This document shows positions 1 through 11,685 of a stretch of DNA of 64,000 nt, piece after piece. Source of the DNA: Haberlea rhodopensis (Eukaryota > Streptophyta > Magnoliopsida > Lamiales > Gesneriaceae). Within the stretch, counting starts at the first letter, position 1, and each line of letters starts with the position of its first letter. A program made the position numbers and the translations under genes. The notes below the pieces were generated by a model that was not told where the DNA came from, searched no databases, and was given only the letters and a program-made list of their open reading frames with translations. Location: contig CAJQUN010000462.1 of the NCBI GenBank assembly GCA_907163345.1, forward strand, positions 248,001-312,000. The letters run 5' to 3'.

Positions 1-130
1 CATCTTATAACATCATCATCATATAAGCATCATAATCATATAACAGTAAATGTACGAAGTCTTGGTTAAGTAAACTTGCTGGTTATTCGTTAACTTCTTT
101 TTGTTGACCCTGATTTACCTTCGTGCATAT

Positions 131-375
131 GGGCATCTTACCCCATGGCATCTTACCACACAATAACATCGTATGGCCTCTTACCATATGGGCATCTTAC
201 CCCGTGGCATTTTACCACATAGTAACATCGTATGGCCTCTTACCATATGGGCATCTTACCCCATGGCATCTTACCACACAATAACATCGTATGGCCTCTT
301 ACCATATGGGCATCTTACCCCGTGGCATCTTACCACATAATAACATTGTATGGCATCTTACCATATGGGTATCTT
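131..375 (-). repeat. 59-bp tandem repeat made of TAAGATG hairpins
   Basis: GGGCATCTTACC recurs at 131, 190, 249, 308 and (changed) 367, an exact 59-bp period. Each unit holds three small inverted repeats around CATCTTA (TAAGATG on the minus strand), with stems such as GGG/CCC, TGG/CCA or GTGG/CCAC, and TATGG/CCATA. It is the counterpart of the hairpin arrays in B and E. Confidence 0.85.
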
Positions 376-754
376 ACCCTTTTATAAACATCGTATAACA
401 TTATTATGAACTTACTTATCATATCATCTTCATAAACATCATCATCTTAAACTTATTTATCACAATCATCATCATAAACTTACGTATCACAATCATCATC
501 ATAAACATCATAAATACTTATGCAATCAATGCATAGTCATAGTTAGGAGTGTGTTACCGTCCGATGCCCGTACCCTTCTTACGTACCTTAATTCCCAAAA
601 ATGGAGAATTTGGAGAGCTTTATCTCCTGGATGTTGTGGGTACCTGGGATGGTTCTACACAACCATGCAAAGCAATATTAGAAGCTAAATAATAGCCTAA
701 TACCAAAAATTCCATCAATCATGCCAAGGAAATAATTTTCAGCAAAAACGCTCT

Positions 755-954
755 ACCGATCGATCGGTAACCGTTCATGATTTCCATTTTAAGCTACGGC
801 TTTTACCGATCGATCGCTAGCCATCCACCGATCGATCGGTTGCTTTTACCGATCGATCGGTAAGCAGAGAAATTTCACCCCTCGTTTCGCACTTGCACCG
901 ATCGATCGTCGCCCTGCTACCGATCGATCGTCGCCCTGCTACCGATCGATCGGT
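755..954. repeat. Array of seven CGATCGATCG sites in LTR A
   Basis: CGATCGATCG cores start at 757, 807, 829, 850, 899, 921 and 943. Neighbour spacings of 21-22 bp separate 807/829/850 and 899/921/943. Several sites extend to the 14-bp palindrome ACCGATCGATCGGT. Confidence 0.9.
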
Positions 955-1597
955 CGCCGCGACATTTTCGGGTAAACTCCATTTTTGGCACAAAACTTCC
1001 AAATAAACCAATACATCTTAAACCAAATACATCCCAACAACTTATCACCACAAAAACCTCATAAAACCATACCCCAAACCCATACAACACATACATCAAA
1101 ACAACCCACATAATCACTTCAAAAATCACCCCATTTCAAATCCAAACATCATCAAAACTTTAGGAAGAGTTCCATACCTCTTGAAGACTCCAAATCTTGG
1201 TAAAAATCACACAAACTCAAGTTTTGTGGAGCTTCCTCCTTCCTCCTTTGAAGGATTTCGAAAATGGGGTGAGGTTAGGGTTTGGGATGATTTGGGGATT
1301 TTAGAGTGGTGGGGAAGAAGTGAAGGGAAAAGGAATAAAAGGGGAAATATAGTGGGGTTATTAAAATTGTACCCCAAATTAACATGATGTATAAAACATC
1401 CCAACTTGGTATTCTAAAAGCATTTTTACAAAAATGCAACCAACTTCATTAAATCCATACCTTCCTCATAATTAAAATCAACACAATTAAATCATGCTAA
1501 CACTTCATTTTCCACGCACAACTTAATCATCTTAATAATTCATCATATAAACATAATTAATGCTTTAATTGCAATTAATCATTTAGGGGACATCACA

Positions 1598-1814
1598 GGT
1601 TGTGAGTCAACTTCTGCTGCGAGCTGAACCACTGGTTATGATTTGAACATATTAGGTTGTTTATCTGTACATGTGATGTATCTTTTGTAACGATTTTGTA
1701 AATGCTGTAATAACTGACACATTACAACACTTAATCCATGTGTAGTATTACTTACTCCTAATTTATACTTGTGTAATGAATGAGATATAAAGGATTAAGT
1801 AACGAGGACCCCAC
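1598..1814. other. Unassigned AT-rich flank
   Basis: About 217 bp between LTR A and the recognisable Athila LTR. It has no ORF or repeat that I recognise. It may be a diverged continuation of the Athila LTR or older host DNA. Confidence 0.4.
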
Positions 1815-2542
1815 ATAAGTTTTGTTGTCAAGACTAGGGGATCCCATGTTTTGAACACAGGATTTAAATTAATGTTTTGATTGATTCTTACAATTCTATA
1901 TGCATAATTTATTGTTCTTCATGCATTTAAAGGATTGATCACCTTTGAATGAATTTATATATTGTAATTGACTTGACCATACGATATTACAATACGACAT
2001 AATAAATTAGGCCATGGGTTTAGATTGAGACTGACCAAGTAAAATCTAACACACGTGTGATAGCAGTAGATTTACCAAAATCAAAGGCTAGTAGTTTTCA
2101 TAAATCCTCATACAATATTGAGTGTTAAATAAGTGCATGACCATTGCCTTGTTTCATCTTAATATTAGATTTGTTATAGTTTGACCAAAGTATAACAAGT
2201 GCATTAGGAAAACTCGTCACCTTAGAATGTTTGAATTTAAATATTTACTAATAGGTAAATTGTGAGGAATTACATGTGTGAACCGAAGTCTTGATAATGT
2301 CTCTACTGATTTTATTCTCATTATTTACTACTTGTTGGGTTGGATATCGAGTCTTTAGTCACTTTAGTTTAATAATTATCACTAATTATCGTTGGTTAAA
2401 AATAGTTAAACTAGTTGAGTTTGGTACTTATTTTCTAGTCCCTGTGGGTCGACAACTTTTTTCTTAAAATCTACTATTCTAAAACTTGACACCGTGCACT
2501 TGCGGTAAAAAATCGCTACACTGGAATGAATTGTTTAAATCA
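1815..2542 (+). mobile_element. Athila-1 5' LTR remnant
   Basis: The stretch from TAAGTTTTGTTGTCAAG onward follows the solo Athila LTR at 19549-20289 almost block for block (GGGGATCCCAT, AATAAATTAGGC, CTTGCGGTA). It is therefore the 3' half of an Athila LTR. The 5' half is missing at the junction near 1815. The LTR ends at about 2542, just before a degraded primer-binding site. Confidence 0.8.
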
Positions 2543-2548
2543 AGTTTT

Positions 2549-2566
2549 TGGAGTCGTTGCTAGTGA
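2549..2566 (+). promoter_or_regulatory. Degraded primer-binding site, Athila-1
   Basis: TGGAGTCGTTGCTAGTGA lies a few bases after the LTR end, where Athila elements carry a site for tRNA-Asp (known consensus TGGCGCCGTTGCCGGGGA). Several mismatches point to an old copy. The assignment rests on position plus partial match. Confidence 0.6.
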
Positions 2567-2706
2567 CTAGTTTAAAGTAATATCAGACAAGGTTAGTTGA
2601 CTGTAATTTAGCCATTTTTTTTATTTTCCGCTTTTTGATTTTTACTTCACTACTGCTGTGGGTTGGTTGATTTTTTTTTTTTTTTTGCAGGTGTATTTCT
2701 TGGTGC

Positions 2707-4180
2707 ATGCTAAGGAGTAGCAATTCTGCACTTGAGCCTATTGATCCGAAAATTGAGCGGACTTTTCTTAGGAGGCTACTAGAGGCTCGAGCAATGGCCG
2801 AGAACAACAAAAGAAGAGACGGAGAGGAGGAACATAAGAATGAGGAAGTGCTAGTTGCTAGATCACTCATGGATTATGCACAACCATCATTCCAAGGCAA
2901 TTTGTCTAGCATCACTAGACCGAGCATCCAAGCTAATAATTTCGAGATCAAGCATGCTATCATATAGATGATCCAGCACTCGGTCCAGCTTGGGAGAGCG
3001 GCTACTGATGATCCCAACGCCCATATCTCCAACTTTTTGGAGAAATGTGATACCTTCAAGCATAATGGTGTTACTGACGATGCCATCAGGTTAAGCTTAT
3101 TCCCTTTTTCTTTAAAAGATAAAGCTAAGATATGGTTGCAATCATTGCCTACAGGTTCAATCACTACGTGGGATGGAATGGTGCAAATGTTCTTGTCAAA
3201 TACTTCCCACCATCCAAGACTGCCAACCTTTGCACAACACGACACAGAGACATTGTACGAGGCCTGAGAATGCTTTAAGGACTTACTGAGGAGATGCCCA
3301 CGTCACGGTCTTCCTGTCTGGCTGCAGGTACAACCTTTTTGTAACGGTTTATTTTATGCTAACCGTTCTATGCTTGATGCAGCACCAGGAGGTACAAACA
3401 TGAGGAAGACACCTTAAGCGGCTTATGAATTGTTGGAGGATATGGCTGCAAATAGCTATCATTGGCAATCTGAAAGGAAAGTGCCGAAGAAGTAGACTGG
3501 AATTCATCAAGTGAGAGAAGTCACTGCCTTGGCCGCTCAAATTGAGGCAATGAACAAAATACTAGATAGAATGAGCATGACAGTGATGCAAGCCCAAGTG
3601 ATTACTTGTGATTTATGCGGAGTCAATCACCTGAGCGTTGAATGCCAAGCAGGTAACCCATTTGTGCAAACTAATGAAACTTATAATTATATAGGAAACC
3701 GGCCACAAAACAACCCCTACCCGAATACATACAATACAGGGTTGAGGAACCATCCGCAACCACCACCGGAGTTTGCACAAAATCCGAGCATGGAGGAGCT
3801 ACTAACCAAGTTCATGTCATTGACAGAAACAAGGATGAACAATCAAGATGCATCGATCAAGAACTTGGAGATACAAGTAGGGCATCTAGCAACTATATTG
3901 GCTGGATGAGCTCAAGGAACATTGCCCAGTGACACTGAAAAGAATCCAAAGGAGCAAGTCCATGCCATAACACTGAGAAGTGGAAAGGAGGTTGCTGCAG
4001 ACAATGGCAAGAAGAATTATGAACATGTTGAGCATGAGGACGATGCGGCCACCAAGCAAGAAGAGGATCAAACACGAGCAAAAGGTAAGTCTATCTAGAC
4101 CACTACACCCATCACACCACCTGCTAAGGTAGATATCCACTCCCATTTCCCGCTACATATAAAAGAGCAAAATTAGATGC
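2707..4180 (+). pseudogene. gag: Athila-1 gag, broken
   Basis: The region encodes an Athila-type capsid protein, which would package element RNA into cytoplasmic particles. Recognisable blocks in order are an N-terminal segment (EIKHAII), the NGVTDDAIRLSLFPFSLKDK capsid block with GSITTWDGM, the CPRHGLPVWLQVQ block, a short Cys-rich motif (CDLCGVNHLSVEC) and a C-terminal SGKEVA region. Most of it stays in one frame, with stops at 2965-2967, at 3265-3267 (after an indel and a short deletion relative to Athila-2), near 3415 and 3493, at 3907-3909 and near 4097. It cannot make a full Gag. Confidence 0.85.
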
Positions 4181-4791
4181 TAAATTTCTCAATTTGATTA
4201 AGACTCTCCATATAGATATTCCTTTTATTGATGTTGTACGGCAAATGCCGAATTATGCTTAGTTTTTGAAGGAGATATTGACAAATAAGCAGAAATTGGG
4301 AAAGCATGAAACTATAAATTTAACTAAGGAGTGTTATGCTATCTTTCAAAATGATTCACCTCCAAACTTAAAAGATCCAGGGAGTTTTACTATACGTTGC
4401 AAAATTAATTCTATGCCTTCTTCATAAATCTTTATGTGTTTTGGGTGCGAGTGTAAAGATGATGCCTTTGTCTATTTATAGGAAGCTGGTCTTAGGAGAG
4501 CTCAAACCGGTCAACATGTCACTGCAGATGGCGGACAAGTCTATCAAGTACCCTCAAGGGATAGTTGAGGATGTACCAGTCAAGGTTGATAAATTCACCA
4601 TTCTGGTGGATTTCATTGTGTTGGACATGAAGGAAGATGCTGACATGCCATTGATTCTAGGAAGACAATTCTTAGCGACGGGAAGGGCATTAAACTATGT
4701 CCAAGAAGGGAAGTTGATCCTCCGTATAGGGGAGGATCAAGTTATCTTTGATATGTTCAAAACTTTGAACACTACACACACTGAGCAATGA
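4181..4791 (+). pseudogene. Athila-1 protease region, broken
   Basis: The sequence encodes an Athila aspartic-protease region: LGASVKMMPLSIYRKL, then QMADKSIKYPQGIVEDVPVK and PLILGRQFLATGRA. The catalytic Asp expected before LGAS is replaced: the codon at 4438-4440 is GTT (Val), whereas Athila-2 keeps GAT at the matching place. Stops and a frame break occur upstream (for example near 4260). The protease would normally mature Gag-Pol; this copy looks inactive. Confidence 0.75.
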
Positions 4792-4857
4792 TGTATCAAT
4801 ATCAATATCATTGATCCATTATCTGTTGATGCAACACAGGTCACAAGCAAGAAGAAG

Positions 4858-5136
4858 TTGGAGGTCACATCAAAAGTCCATCAAAAAGCATGCAAATCCT
4901 GTAAGGGAGATATGGTCTTAATGAATAAAGCCAAAATGCGACTGTATCCATGGAAGACAGACTCACCATGGGCTGGACCTTTTAAAGTGGTCGATATTCT
5001 ACCATGCGACACTATAAATTCGAGAGATGACAAAGGGGCACTGTTCACGGTAAAAGAGAAGTGGTTACGACACTACCACATGGATGATGGAAAATTGTCT
5101 CCCACTGCCCTTGCGGCACTTGAGGTTAAATGGTAA
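4858..5136 (+). pseudogene. Athila-1 integrase C-terminal tail
   Basis: A 92-residue open frame (GDMVLMNKAKMRLYPWK, then WAGPFKVVDILP and KWLRHYH) matches the C-terminal GPF-type domain of Athila integrase, which contacts DNA and the strand-transfer complex. It follows the protease end by fewer than 70 bp, so RT, RNase H and the integrase catalytic core are missing. This copy is a large internal deletion derivative and could move only with enzymes supplied in trans. Confidence 0.75.
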
Positions 5137-5326
5137 AAATTTCAGCTTGGGACTATAAATCAAGAACTTTCTTATCCCTTATCTTTGTTTTTGAATTCTA
5201 TTTTGGATTGCAATTTGTTTTTGTTTTTTTATTTTGGTGAGCGAATCCATGCGTTATGTCATGTTTTCCAACAATATGCCCCAGTAGCTGACGAGGAATT
5301 GGACGATCACTGACGGTCATCGTCAA
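5137..5326 (+). other. Athila-1 post-pol region up to the G1 junction
   Basis: T-rich non-coding sequence after the integrase tail, including GAGCGAATCCATGCGTTATG. It ends at a sharp join with the G1 gag zinc-knuckle sequence. The join shows about 13 bp (GCTAATTGCCCTG) in common with the full G1 copy at 12670. Confidence 0.6.
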
Positions 5327-8300
5327 AGCTAATTGCCCTGAGACTGAGAAGAAGGGGACTGGAGCAGGCAATGGCATCCCTCCAAACAAACCCAATGCCA
5401 GGGTGTTCGCCATGACACAGAATGAGGCGAATAATGCCAATGACGTTGTGGCAGGTACTGTCTTAATCAACAAATTGCCTGCTTATGTGCTGTTTGATTG
5501 TGGAGCTACGCACTCATTTATATCTAAAAGGTTCGCTAAGAAGTTAAAATTTATTCCTGACATACTTAGTGAACCATATAGAGTAGCAACTCCTGCTAAT
5601 AAAACCTTGGAAACACATAGTATTCATCGAGGTTGCAACATTCACATAAGTGACAAAAAGTTCAACACCGATCTGATACAACTCAACATGGTGGAGTTTG
5701 ATGCTATCCTAGGAATGGATTGGTTATCTAAACACCATGCCTTAGTTGACTGCCATAATAAGAAAGTCAAACTACGAGCACCAGACCAAGAAGAAATCTT
5801 ATATTGTGGCAATACAAAAGAGCGTAAAGTTCTTTTATCTGCTTCTCAAACTTGGAAATCCATGAAAAGCGGTGAGAGAATTTACCTAGCCATGATAAAC
5901 AAAGTCACGGAAGGAGCTGAACTCAGACTAGAAGATATTCCGGTAGCACAAGAATTTCCAGATGTTTTTCCAGATGATCTCCCCGGATTAGTCCCGGATC
6001 GTGAAATAGAGTTTGAGATTAACTTGGTGCCAGGCGCTGCATCCATTTCGAAGGCACCATATCGAATGGCTCCAGCTGAATTGAAAGAGCTAAAAGAACA
6101 ACTGCAAGAACTCTTGGACAAGAAGCACATCAGACCAAGTACATCTCCATGGGGAGCTCCAGTACTATTTGTAAAAAAGAAAGACGGGAGTATGAGATTG
6201 TGTATCGATTACAGAGAATTAAATAAAATCACAATCAAAAATAGATATCCTCTCCCAAGGATAGACGACCTATTCGATCAACTCAAAGGAGCTAAAGTCT
6301 TTTCTAAACTTGATCTAAGATCGGGCTATCATCAGCTCAAGATTAAGGTAGGAGATATTTCGAAGACTGCCTTCCGAACAAGATATGGGCATTACGAGTT
6401 CACAGTGATGCCATTTGGCTGACAAATGCTCCAGCCGCATTCATGGACTTGATGAATCGAGTATTCAAGCCATTCCTGGACAAGTTCGTGGTAGTGTTCA
6501 TCGATGACATTCTGGTCTATTCCCCGAGTAAAGAGAAACACGAGGAACATCTTCGTCTTACCCTACAGACCTTAAGAGAGAAAGAACTCTTTGCCAAGTT
6601 CAAGAAATGCGAATTTTGGCTAGACAACGTTGCATTCTTAGGGCATATCATCTCTGAAGCAGGCGTGTCCGTAGATCCTAAGAAAGTGGAAGCAATTATG
6701 GACTGGCCAAGACCAAAGACTGTTACGGAAATTCGAAGTTTCTTAGGGTTAGCTGGCTATTATCGAAAATTTGTTGAAGGATTTTCCTCGATAGCCATAC
6801 CCCTTACAAAACTCACACAAAAGAACTCCAAATTCATATGGAGTAAGGAGTCTGAGAAGAGTTTCGAGACTTTGAAAAAGAAGCTTGCATCTACACCTGT
6901 ATTAGTATTGCCAACTGAGAATATGGGTTTTACCATCTACAGCGATGCATCAAAAGAAGGTCTAGGATGTGTGCTCATGCAAGAAGGGAGAGTGATTGCC
7001 TATGCATCAAGGCAACTTAAACCGTATGAACAAAACTACCCTACGCATGACCTTGAGTTAGCAGCCGTAGTTTTTACCTTGAAAATATGGAGGCATTACC
7101 TTTACGGTGCAAAGTGTGAAATTTTCACGGATCATCAGAGTCTCAAGTATTTGTTCACCCAGAAGGAATTAAATATGAGGCAAAGACGATGGATAGAACT
7201 ATTGAAGGACTATGACCTTACGATAAGCTACCATCCAGGGAAAGCAAATAAGGTCGCAGACGCACTAAGTCGGAAGGGCACAGGGAAGATGATTTTAGCA
7301 TCCCTTTCAGCTTATCCCTGCCTCCGAGAAATGATAAAGTTAGAGCAAAGTCAGGATCCCAGCCTAACTAAACTGAAAGAACAGGTTAAGGAAGGAAAAT
7401 TTCCCGATTTCACGACAGACAACGATGGAACTTTATGGATGAAAAGAAGGTTATGTGTGCCAAACGTGAAGGACCTTAGACGAGAAGTGATGATTACAGC
7501 ACATAAATCAAAGTTCTCCATCCATCCTGGAAGCACAAAGATGTACAAAGACCTCAAAGAAAGCTTCTGGTGGAATGGAATGAAGAAAGATGTTGCTGAA
7601 TTTGTTGCTAGATGCTTAGTTTGTCAGCAAATTAAAGCTGAACATCAAAGGCCACGAGGATTACTTCAACCTCTTGAAATTCCGGAATGGAAGTGGGAAC
7701 ATATCTCCATGGACTTTGTAGTAGGATTGCCAAAGTCTCGACAAAGTCATGACGGTATATGGGTGATTGTGGATAGACTCACAAAATCTGCATATTTCCT
7801 CCCAGTCCGTATGAATTATAACTTGGATAAATTGGCGACCCTTTACATGGATAATATTGTGCGACTTCATGGAGTCCCGATAAGTATTGTATCCGATAGA
7901 GATCCCAGATTCGTGTCACGCTTCTGGAATAGTTTTCAACAAGCTATGGGAACTAAGGTAACTCTTAGCACGACCTATCACCCACAAACCGATGGCCAAA
8001 CAGAGAGGACAATCCAAACCCTCGAGGATATGTTAAGAGCTTGTACCATAGATTTCAGTGCAAATTGGAGTGAGCTCTTGCCTCTGATCGAGTTCGCCTA
8101 CAACAATAGTTATCATAGCAGCATTGGAATGACACCATATGAAGCACTCTATAGGCGAAAATGTCGATCACCGTTATATTGGGATGAAATTGGAGAGAAT
8201 CACTGGACCTGAGCTTGTACAGACCACAATCGACAAAGTCACAATCATTAGAGATAGGCTCAAGGCAGCTCAAAATCGACAGAAAAGTTGGGCTGATATG

Positions 8301-8810
8301 AAAAGAAGACCGTTAGAATTCGAGATTGGCGACAAGGTTTATGTAAAGGTCTCACCAATGAAAGGAGTCATCCGATTTGACAAAGCAGGGAAGCTAAGAC
8401 CAAGATATGTTGGACCATTTGAAATCCTGGAGAAAGTGGGAACTTTAGCTTATAGAATAGCACTATCTCCAAGCCTCTCAAGAATTCATAATGTATTTCA
8501 CGTATCACAATTAAGGAAGTACATTGCTGATCCAAATCATGTACTCGAAGCAGAACCTTTAGTAGATCAAGGAAACTTGAACGAAACCCTGAAGTATGAA
8601 GAAATTCCGATCCGAATCATAGACTCAAAGGATCAAGTACTGAGACGAAGGACCATTCCATATATCAAAGTTCAATGGTCGAACCATACAGAGAGAGAAG
8701 CCACTTGGGAACCAGAAGAGAAAATGCGAGAAAAATATCCCTATCTGTTCCAAGATCAAGCTGCTTCAAGTTTCGAGGACGAAACTCCTCATAAGGAGGG
8801 AAGAATGTGA
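5327..8810 (+). pseudogene. pol: G1 copy 1 pol (Tekay/Del-type gypsy), 5'-truncated and frameshifted
   Basis: Encodes the end of Gag and all of Pol of a chromodomain-type Ty3/gypsy element: protease (FDCGATHSF, Asp at 5496), RT (FIDDIL, 6497-6514), RNase H (YSDASKEGLG, then TDHQSLKYLF), integrase (HHCC region, MDFVVGLP, SDRDPRF, TDGQTERT) and a GPF/chromodomain-like tail (TIPYIKVQWSN, then EATWEPEEK). It starts inside the gag zinc knuckle, so the 5' LTR, leader and most of gag are absent. A 1-bp deletion at about 6420 breaks RT relative to copy 2. A second frame break near 8199-8215 in integrase is shared with copy 2. The stop codon at 8808-8810 overlaps the LTR start. Confidence 0.92.
8791..8805 (+). 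promoter_or_regulatory. Polypurine tract, G1
   Basis: ATAAGGAGGGAAGAA directly precedes the LTR start TGTGATGATCACC. The second copy has the same tract at 16125-16139. This is the expected plus-strand DNA primer site. Confidence 0.8.
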
Positions 8811-8930
8811 TGATCACCACTTGCAAACATGTTACATTGCCACAACATGATACCACAACATGCTACATTGCCACAACATGATACCACAACATGGTACATT
8901 GAATTTAGGTACCAAGAATTTAATTAAACT

Positions 8931-9088
8931 ATCCTTAAATACATCATTGCTTACATAATATTAAGTTGATGTCATTGATTACATAATATTAACTTGATGT
9001 CATTGATTACATAATATTAAGTTGATGTCATTGATTACATAATATTAACTTGATGTCATTGATTACATAATATTAACTTGATGTCATT
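8931..9088 (+). repeat. 28-29-bp tandem repeat in G1 LTR 1
   Basis: About five units of TTACATAATATTAA plus CTTGATGTCATTGA (one base varies between units). The array lies directly upstream of the TATA box, in U3, so it may be an enhancer-type repeat. LTR 2 has the same array at about 16361-16505. Confidence 0.85.
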
Positions 9089-9114
9089 GCTTATATATTT
9101 TCTTGAAAAACTTC

Positions 9115-9122
9115 TATAAATA
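9115..9122 (+). promoter_or_regulatory. TATA box of G1 LTR 1
   Basis: TATAAATA lies about 310 bp into the LTR, just after the tandem repeats, and is conserved in LTR 2 at 16528-16535. It is the likely core promoter for the element's transcript, which would start about 30 bp downstream. Confidence 0.65.
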
Positions 9123-10002
9123 CCAAGCTAGATTCATTAGTAGAAACACAAAAGTTTAAAGGAAATACTCTCAAAAATATCAAATATTCTAGCAAGAAAA
9201 GAAGTTGATTTTTGAAGGTTGTAGATCCATACTCTTTCAAGTTTAAAGAATCGTCGTAAACAATCAGGTAAGTGGGCTTTTGTTATATTATCCTTTCGTT
9301 TTGATAACATATGAATGCTTATGAAAAATACAGTCGAATATGTGAACTATTTTAAAAACTATGATGTCATGAAAATTCTGAATATCGGGAGATAAGTGCT
9401 ATGCGAAACAACGTGCTACGTACGTGTGAGCCACCTCTTGAACCGATGGGGCAAAGTGCTATACATACGGGAGCCACCTCTTGAATTCGTAGGAGCCACC
9501 TCTATAATCCTTATGTTATGTAGATCGATCTAATTTGATAAGTATATGACATGTGTTCTATTATGATGCTTTTGGTATGACTCAAAAAAGCAAAATTATG
9601 TTATGTGTATCAGTTTATGTTTTGAAATCTGTTTTGAAATCTGTATAAGTATATGTTTTTGGCATATTCGATTGGCCCCCGCTTACTGAGTGTCAACCAG
9701 AACACTCACCCCTTACATACCCTCCCCAGATAAAAGTGAGTCAGATACCGAAGATGCAGAACAACACAACTTTTGGGGTTGGTGATCTACCGCAATTATT
9801 TCAAGATTCTACATAATTACGCTTCCGCTAAACTCTGTTAAGATTTAAGTTATGGTTTTATTTTCAATTGTAAAACATTTATGTTTATGGAATAAATAGA
9901 CTGGTTGTATTAAATTCTGTACTATGAGGCTTGTTGATTTTCAATTGTATTGGGAATCAACGCCGGTGTTATCGATCCCGGTCTCGGGGCGTGACATTTA
10001 AG

Positions 10003-10014
10003 TGGTATCAGAGC
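10003..10014 (+). promoter_or_regulatory. Primer-binding site, G1 copy 2
   Basis: TGGTATCAGAGC starts 6 bases after the LTR end. It matches the complement of the 3' end of initiator tRNA-Met, as in most plant gypsy elements. Confidence 0.9.
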
Positions 10015-11685
10015 TAAACCAGGTTCCATAATCCCGTTGGGAAAAGATTTCTGGTTAAAACAAATTAACCGAAATATGAATCTCGGATCCAATAGACCAA
10101 CTGATTAAATCTAAAAAAAAATCAGTGTTGGGGGATCAAAATAACAGTCTGAAATAAAAAAAAAAATAAATTCTGAACTTGGCTACTGCCTGTTCTATAT
10201 CGCCGCCGCCGCCGCCGCTCCTTACCTGAAAGTAGACCAATCACCATGACTGCCTGAACGAGACGAAGACACTACAACAAGAATCGAACCGAACGGACTA
10301 CGATTTCCCGGCCAAATCGCCGATTACAACCCATGCATGAAAAAGACGTCATTTTTCCGATGCGCCGTCTCCGACCACCGATGGTCCAATCGGGCATATC
10401 ACTGAAACCGGAACCAACTCTAGTACGAAAGCCCTCTACAATTTCCAAGTTCCAACTAACGGAAGATGTTCAATTGATCGATCGAAGCCGAGCATTGAAG
10501 AACCCTAACCCTAGATGACGAAATTTCATTTGATAAATTGCTCTACCATTCGAACGCCAAATCTTAATTAACTTCGTGTTTATACTCGTCATTGTATGGG
10601 TAATAAAAGCCCTCTATCATATCATTCTCACAAACAAAGTAAAATGCTCAAATTTGAATCAAAGTTTACGCTATAGAACCCTTTCGAAAACATTGAGCTC
10701 CGATTTCTCTCAAATTCGAACACCATTTTCAAATTAATTCTGGGTTTATGATAACTCATATAATGCTCATTAAAATCCCTTGGCAAATTTTGAATTTCCA
10801 GATCCGGATTGACAGAATTTTGAATCACAATTTTTGCACCCGTTAGCCTATAAAAAGCTTGAGATTTATCATTCGATTTCTCAATCAATTAAACATAATT
10901 TTTTTTAAAAAAAAAAAATACACCAAGATTATGATAATTCATGTTCTGTTTTATATAAATTTTTGGTTAATAAAAATAAACTAAACTTTTAGATATTAAT
11001 GTTATATGTTTCTTCAAAACTTTCTTTTAGCTTATTCTCTCCACAACTTTATTTTTAAACTCATTTCTCATTGACAAATCTATATGATAACCATATAATT
11101 TCGCTTGTAAGAATGATCTTAAACTTTGTAAATTTCTTCACTATTTTTAAGCTATGAACGTTTTGCAAATTAACAATCTTTATTAACATATATTTAGAGG
11201 AATGCAAATTATAACTGCAATATTAGCGGTGTGGAACCTTTATTTCTTTTATATAATTATCATTACAAACTGAATATTTAATTCAAAATAGTACATATCT
11301 GATCCACAGTACAACAAGAAATAAATTCATGATAAAAAAAATAAAATTGCCAAACGACATCACAAATATACATGAAAAAACAATAAACTGCAAAATAAAA
11401 TACAAAATTAAAAACATTGGGGTTTCTTCAGACATGTCTTGAAGCTCGCCCTCGTCCAGATGAACCACCCTTGCTTCTAGCCAAACTTTAGACTAAAAAG
11501 TTCAGTCTCAGTAGTAATTACTGAAACCAAACACTAAATGATAACAAATAAGATTTTAGAGGTGTGATTTTCAACTCAACTTCAAGCCATTATTTATAAT
11601 AAAAATTGAGGCTTGGATTGATGAATGACTCGATGTGGGAGAATTACTTTTGGACCAAAATTACAAATGTGTGAATTTGTAGGAC
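10015..11685 (+). other. Long untranslated leader of G1 copy 2
   Basis: About 1.67 kb lies between the primer-binding site and gag. It contains a CCG trinucleotide run (about 10201-10217), a small ORF at 10333-10518 with no family I recognise, a GATCGATCG at about 10475, and AT-rich sequence. No conserved domain is visible. Such a long leader is unusual for this type and may include acquired sequence. Confidence 0.6.

Larger units (their letters stand above)
1..1597 (-). mobile_element. LTR A, partial, minus strand (B/D/E/F-type gypsy LTR)
   Basis: Read on the minus strand, this block begins at 1597 with TGTGATGTCCCC followed by an AATTAAT-rich stretch, the same opening as the LTRs of elements B, D, E and F. 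It then holds a GATCGATCG array, a conserved stem-loop block, a GATGATG-type tract and a TAAGATG hairpin array in the same order as B and E. The left end lies outside the window. No polypurine tract adjoins 1597, so this is either a 5' LTR or a solo LTR. No coding sequence is present; short ORFs in it are by-products of the repeats. Confidence 0.8.
8806..9996 (+). mobile_element. G1 LTR 1 (middle LTR)
   Basis: Begins TGTGATGATCACC after a polypurine tract and ends GGGGCGTGACA before a tRNA-Met primer-binding site. It therefore serves as 3' LTR for copy 1 and 5' LTR for copy 2. It contains a short ACATGTTACATTGCCACAA-type tandem repeat, five copies of a 28-29-bp TTACATAATATTAA-type repeat, a TATA box at 9115, three GAGCCACCTCT motifs (about 9439-9515) and one TAGATCGATCTA palindrome near 9523. 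It closely resembles LTR 2; the main length difference is tandem-repeat copy number. Confidence 0.93.

Noticed and set aside
10003..10014. tRNA gene fragments at TGGTATCAGAGC sites
   Set aside because: These are primer-binding sites complementary to a tRNA 3' end, in the right place after LTRs. No cloverleaf is present.
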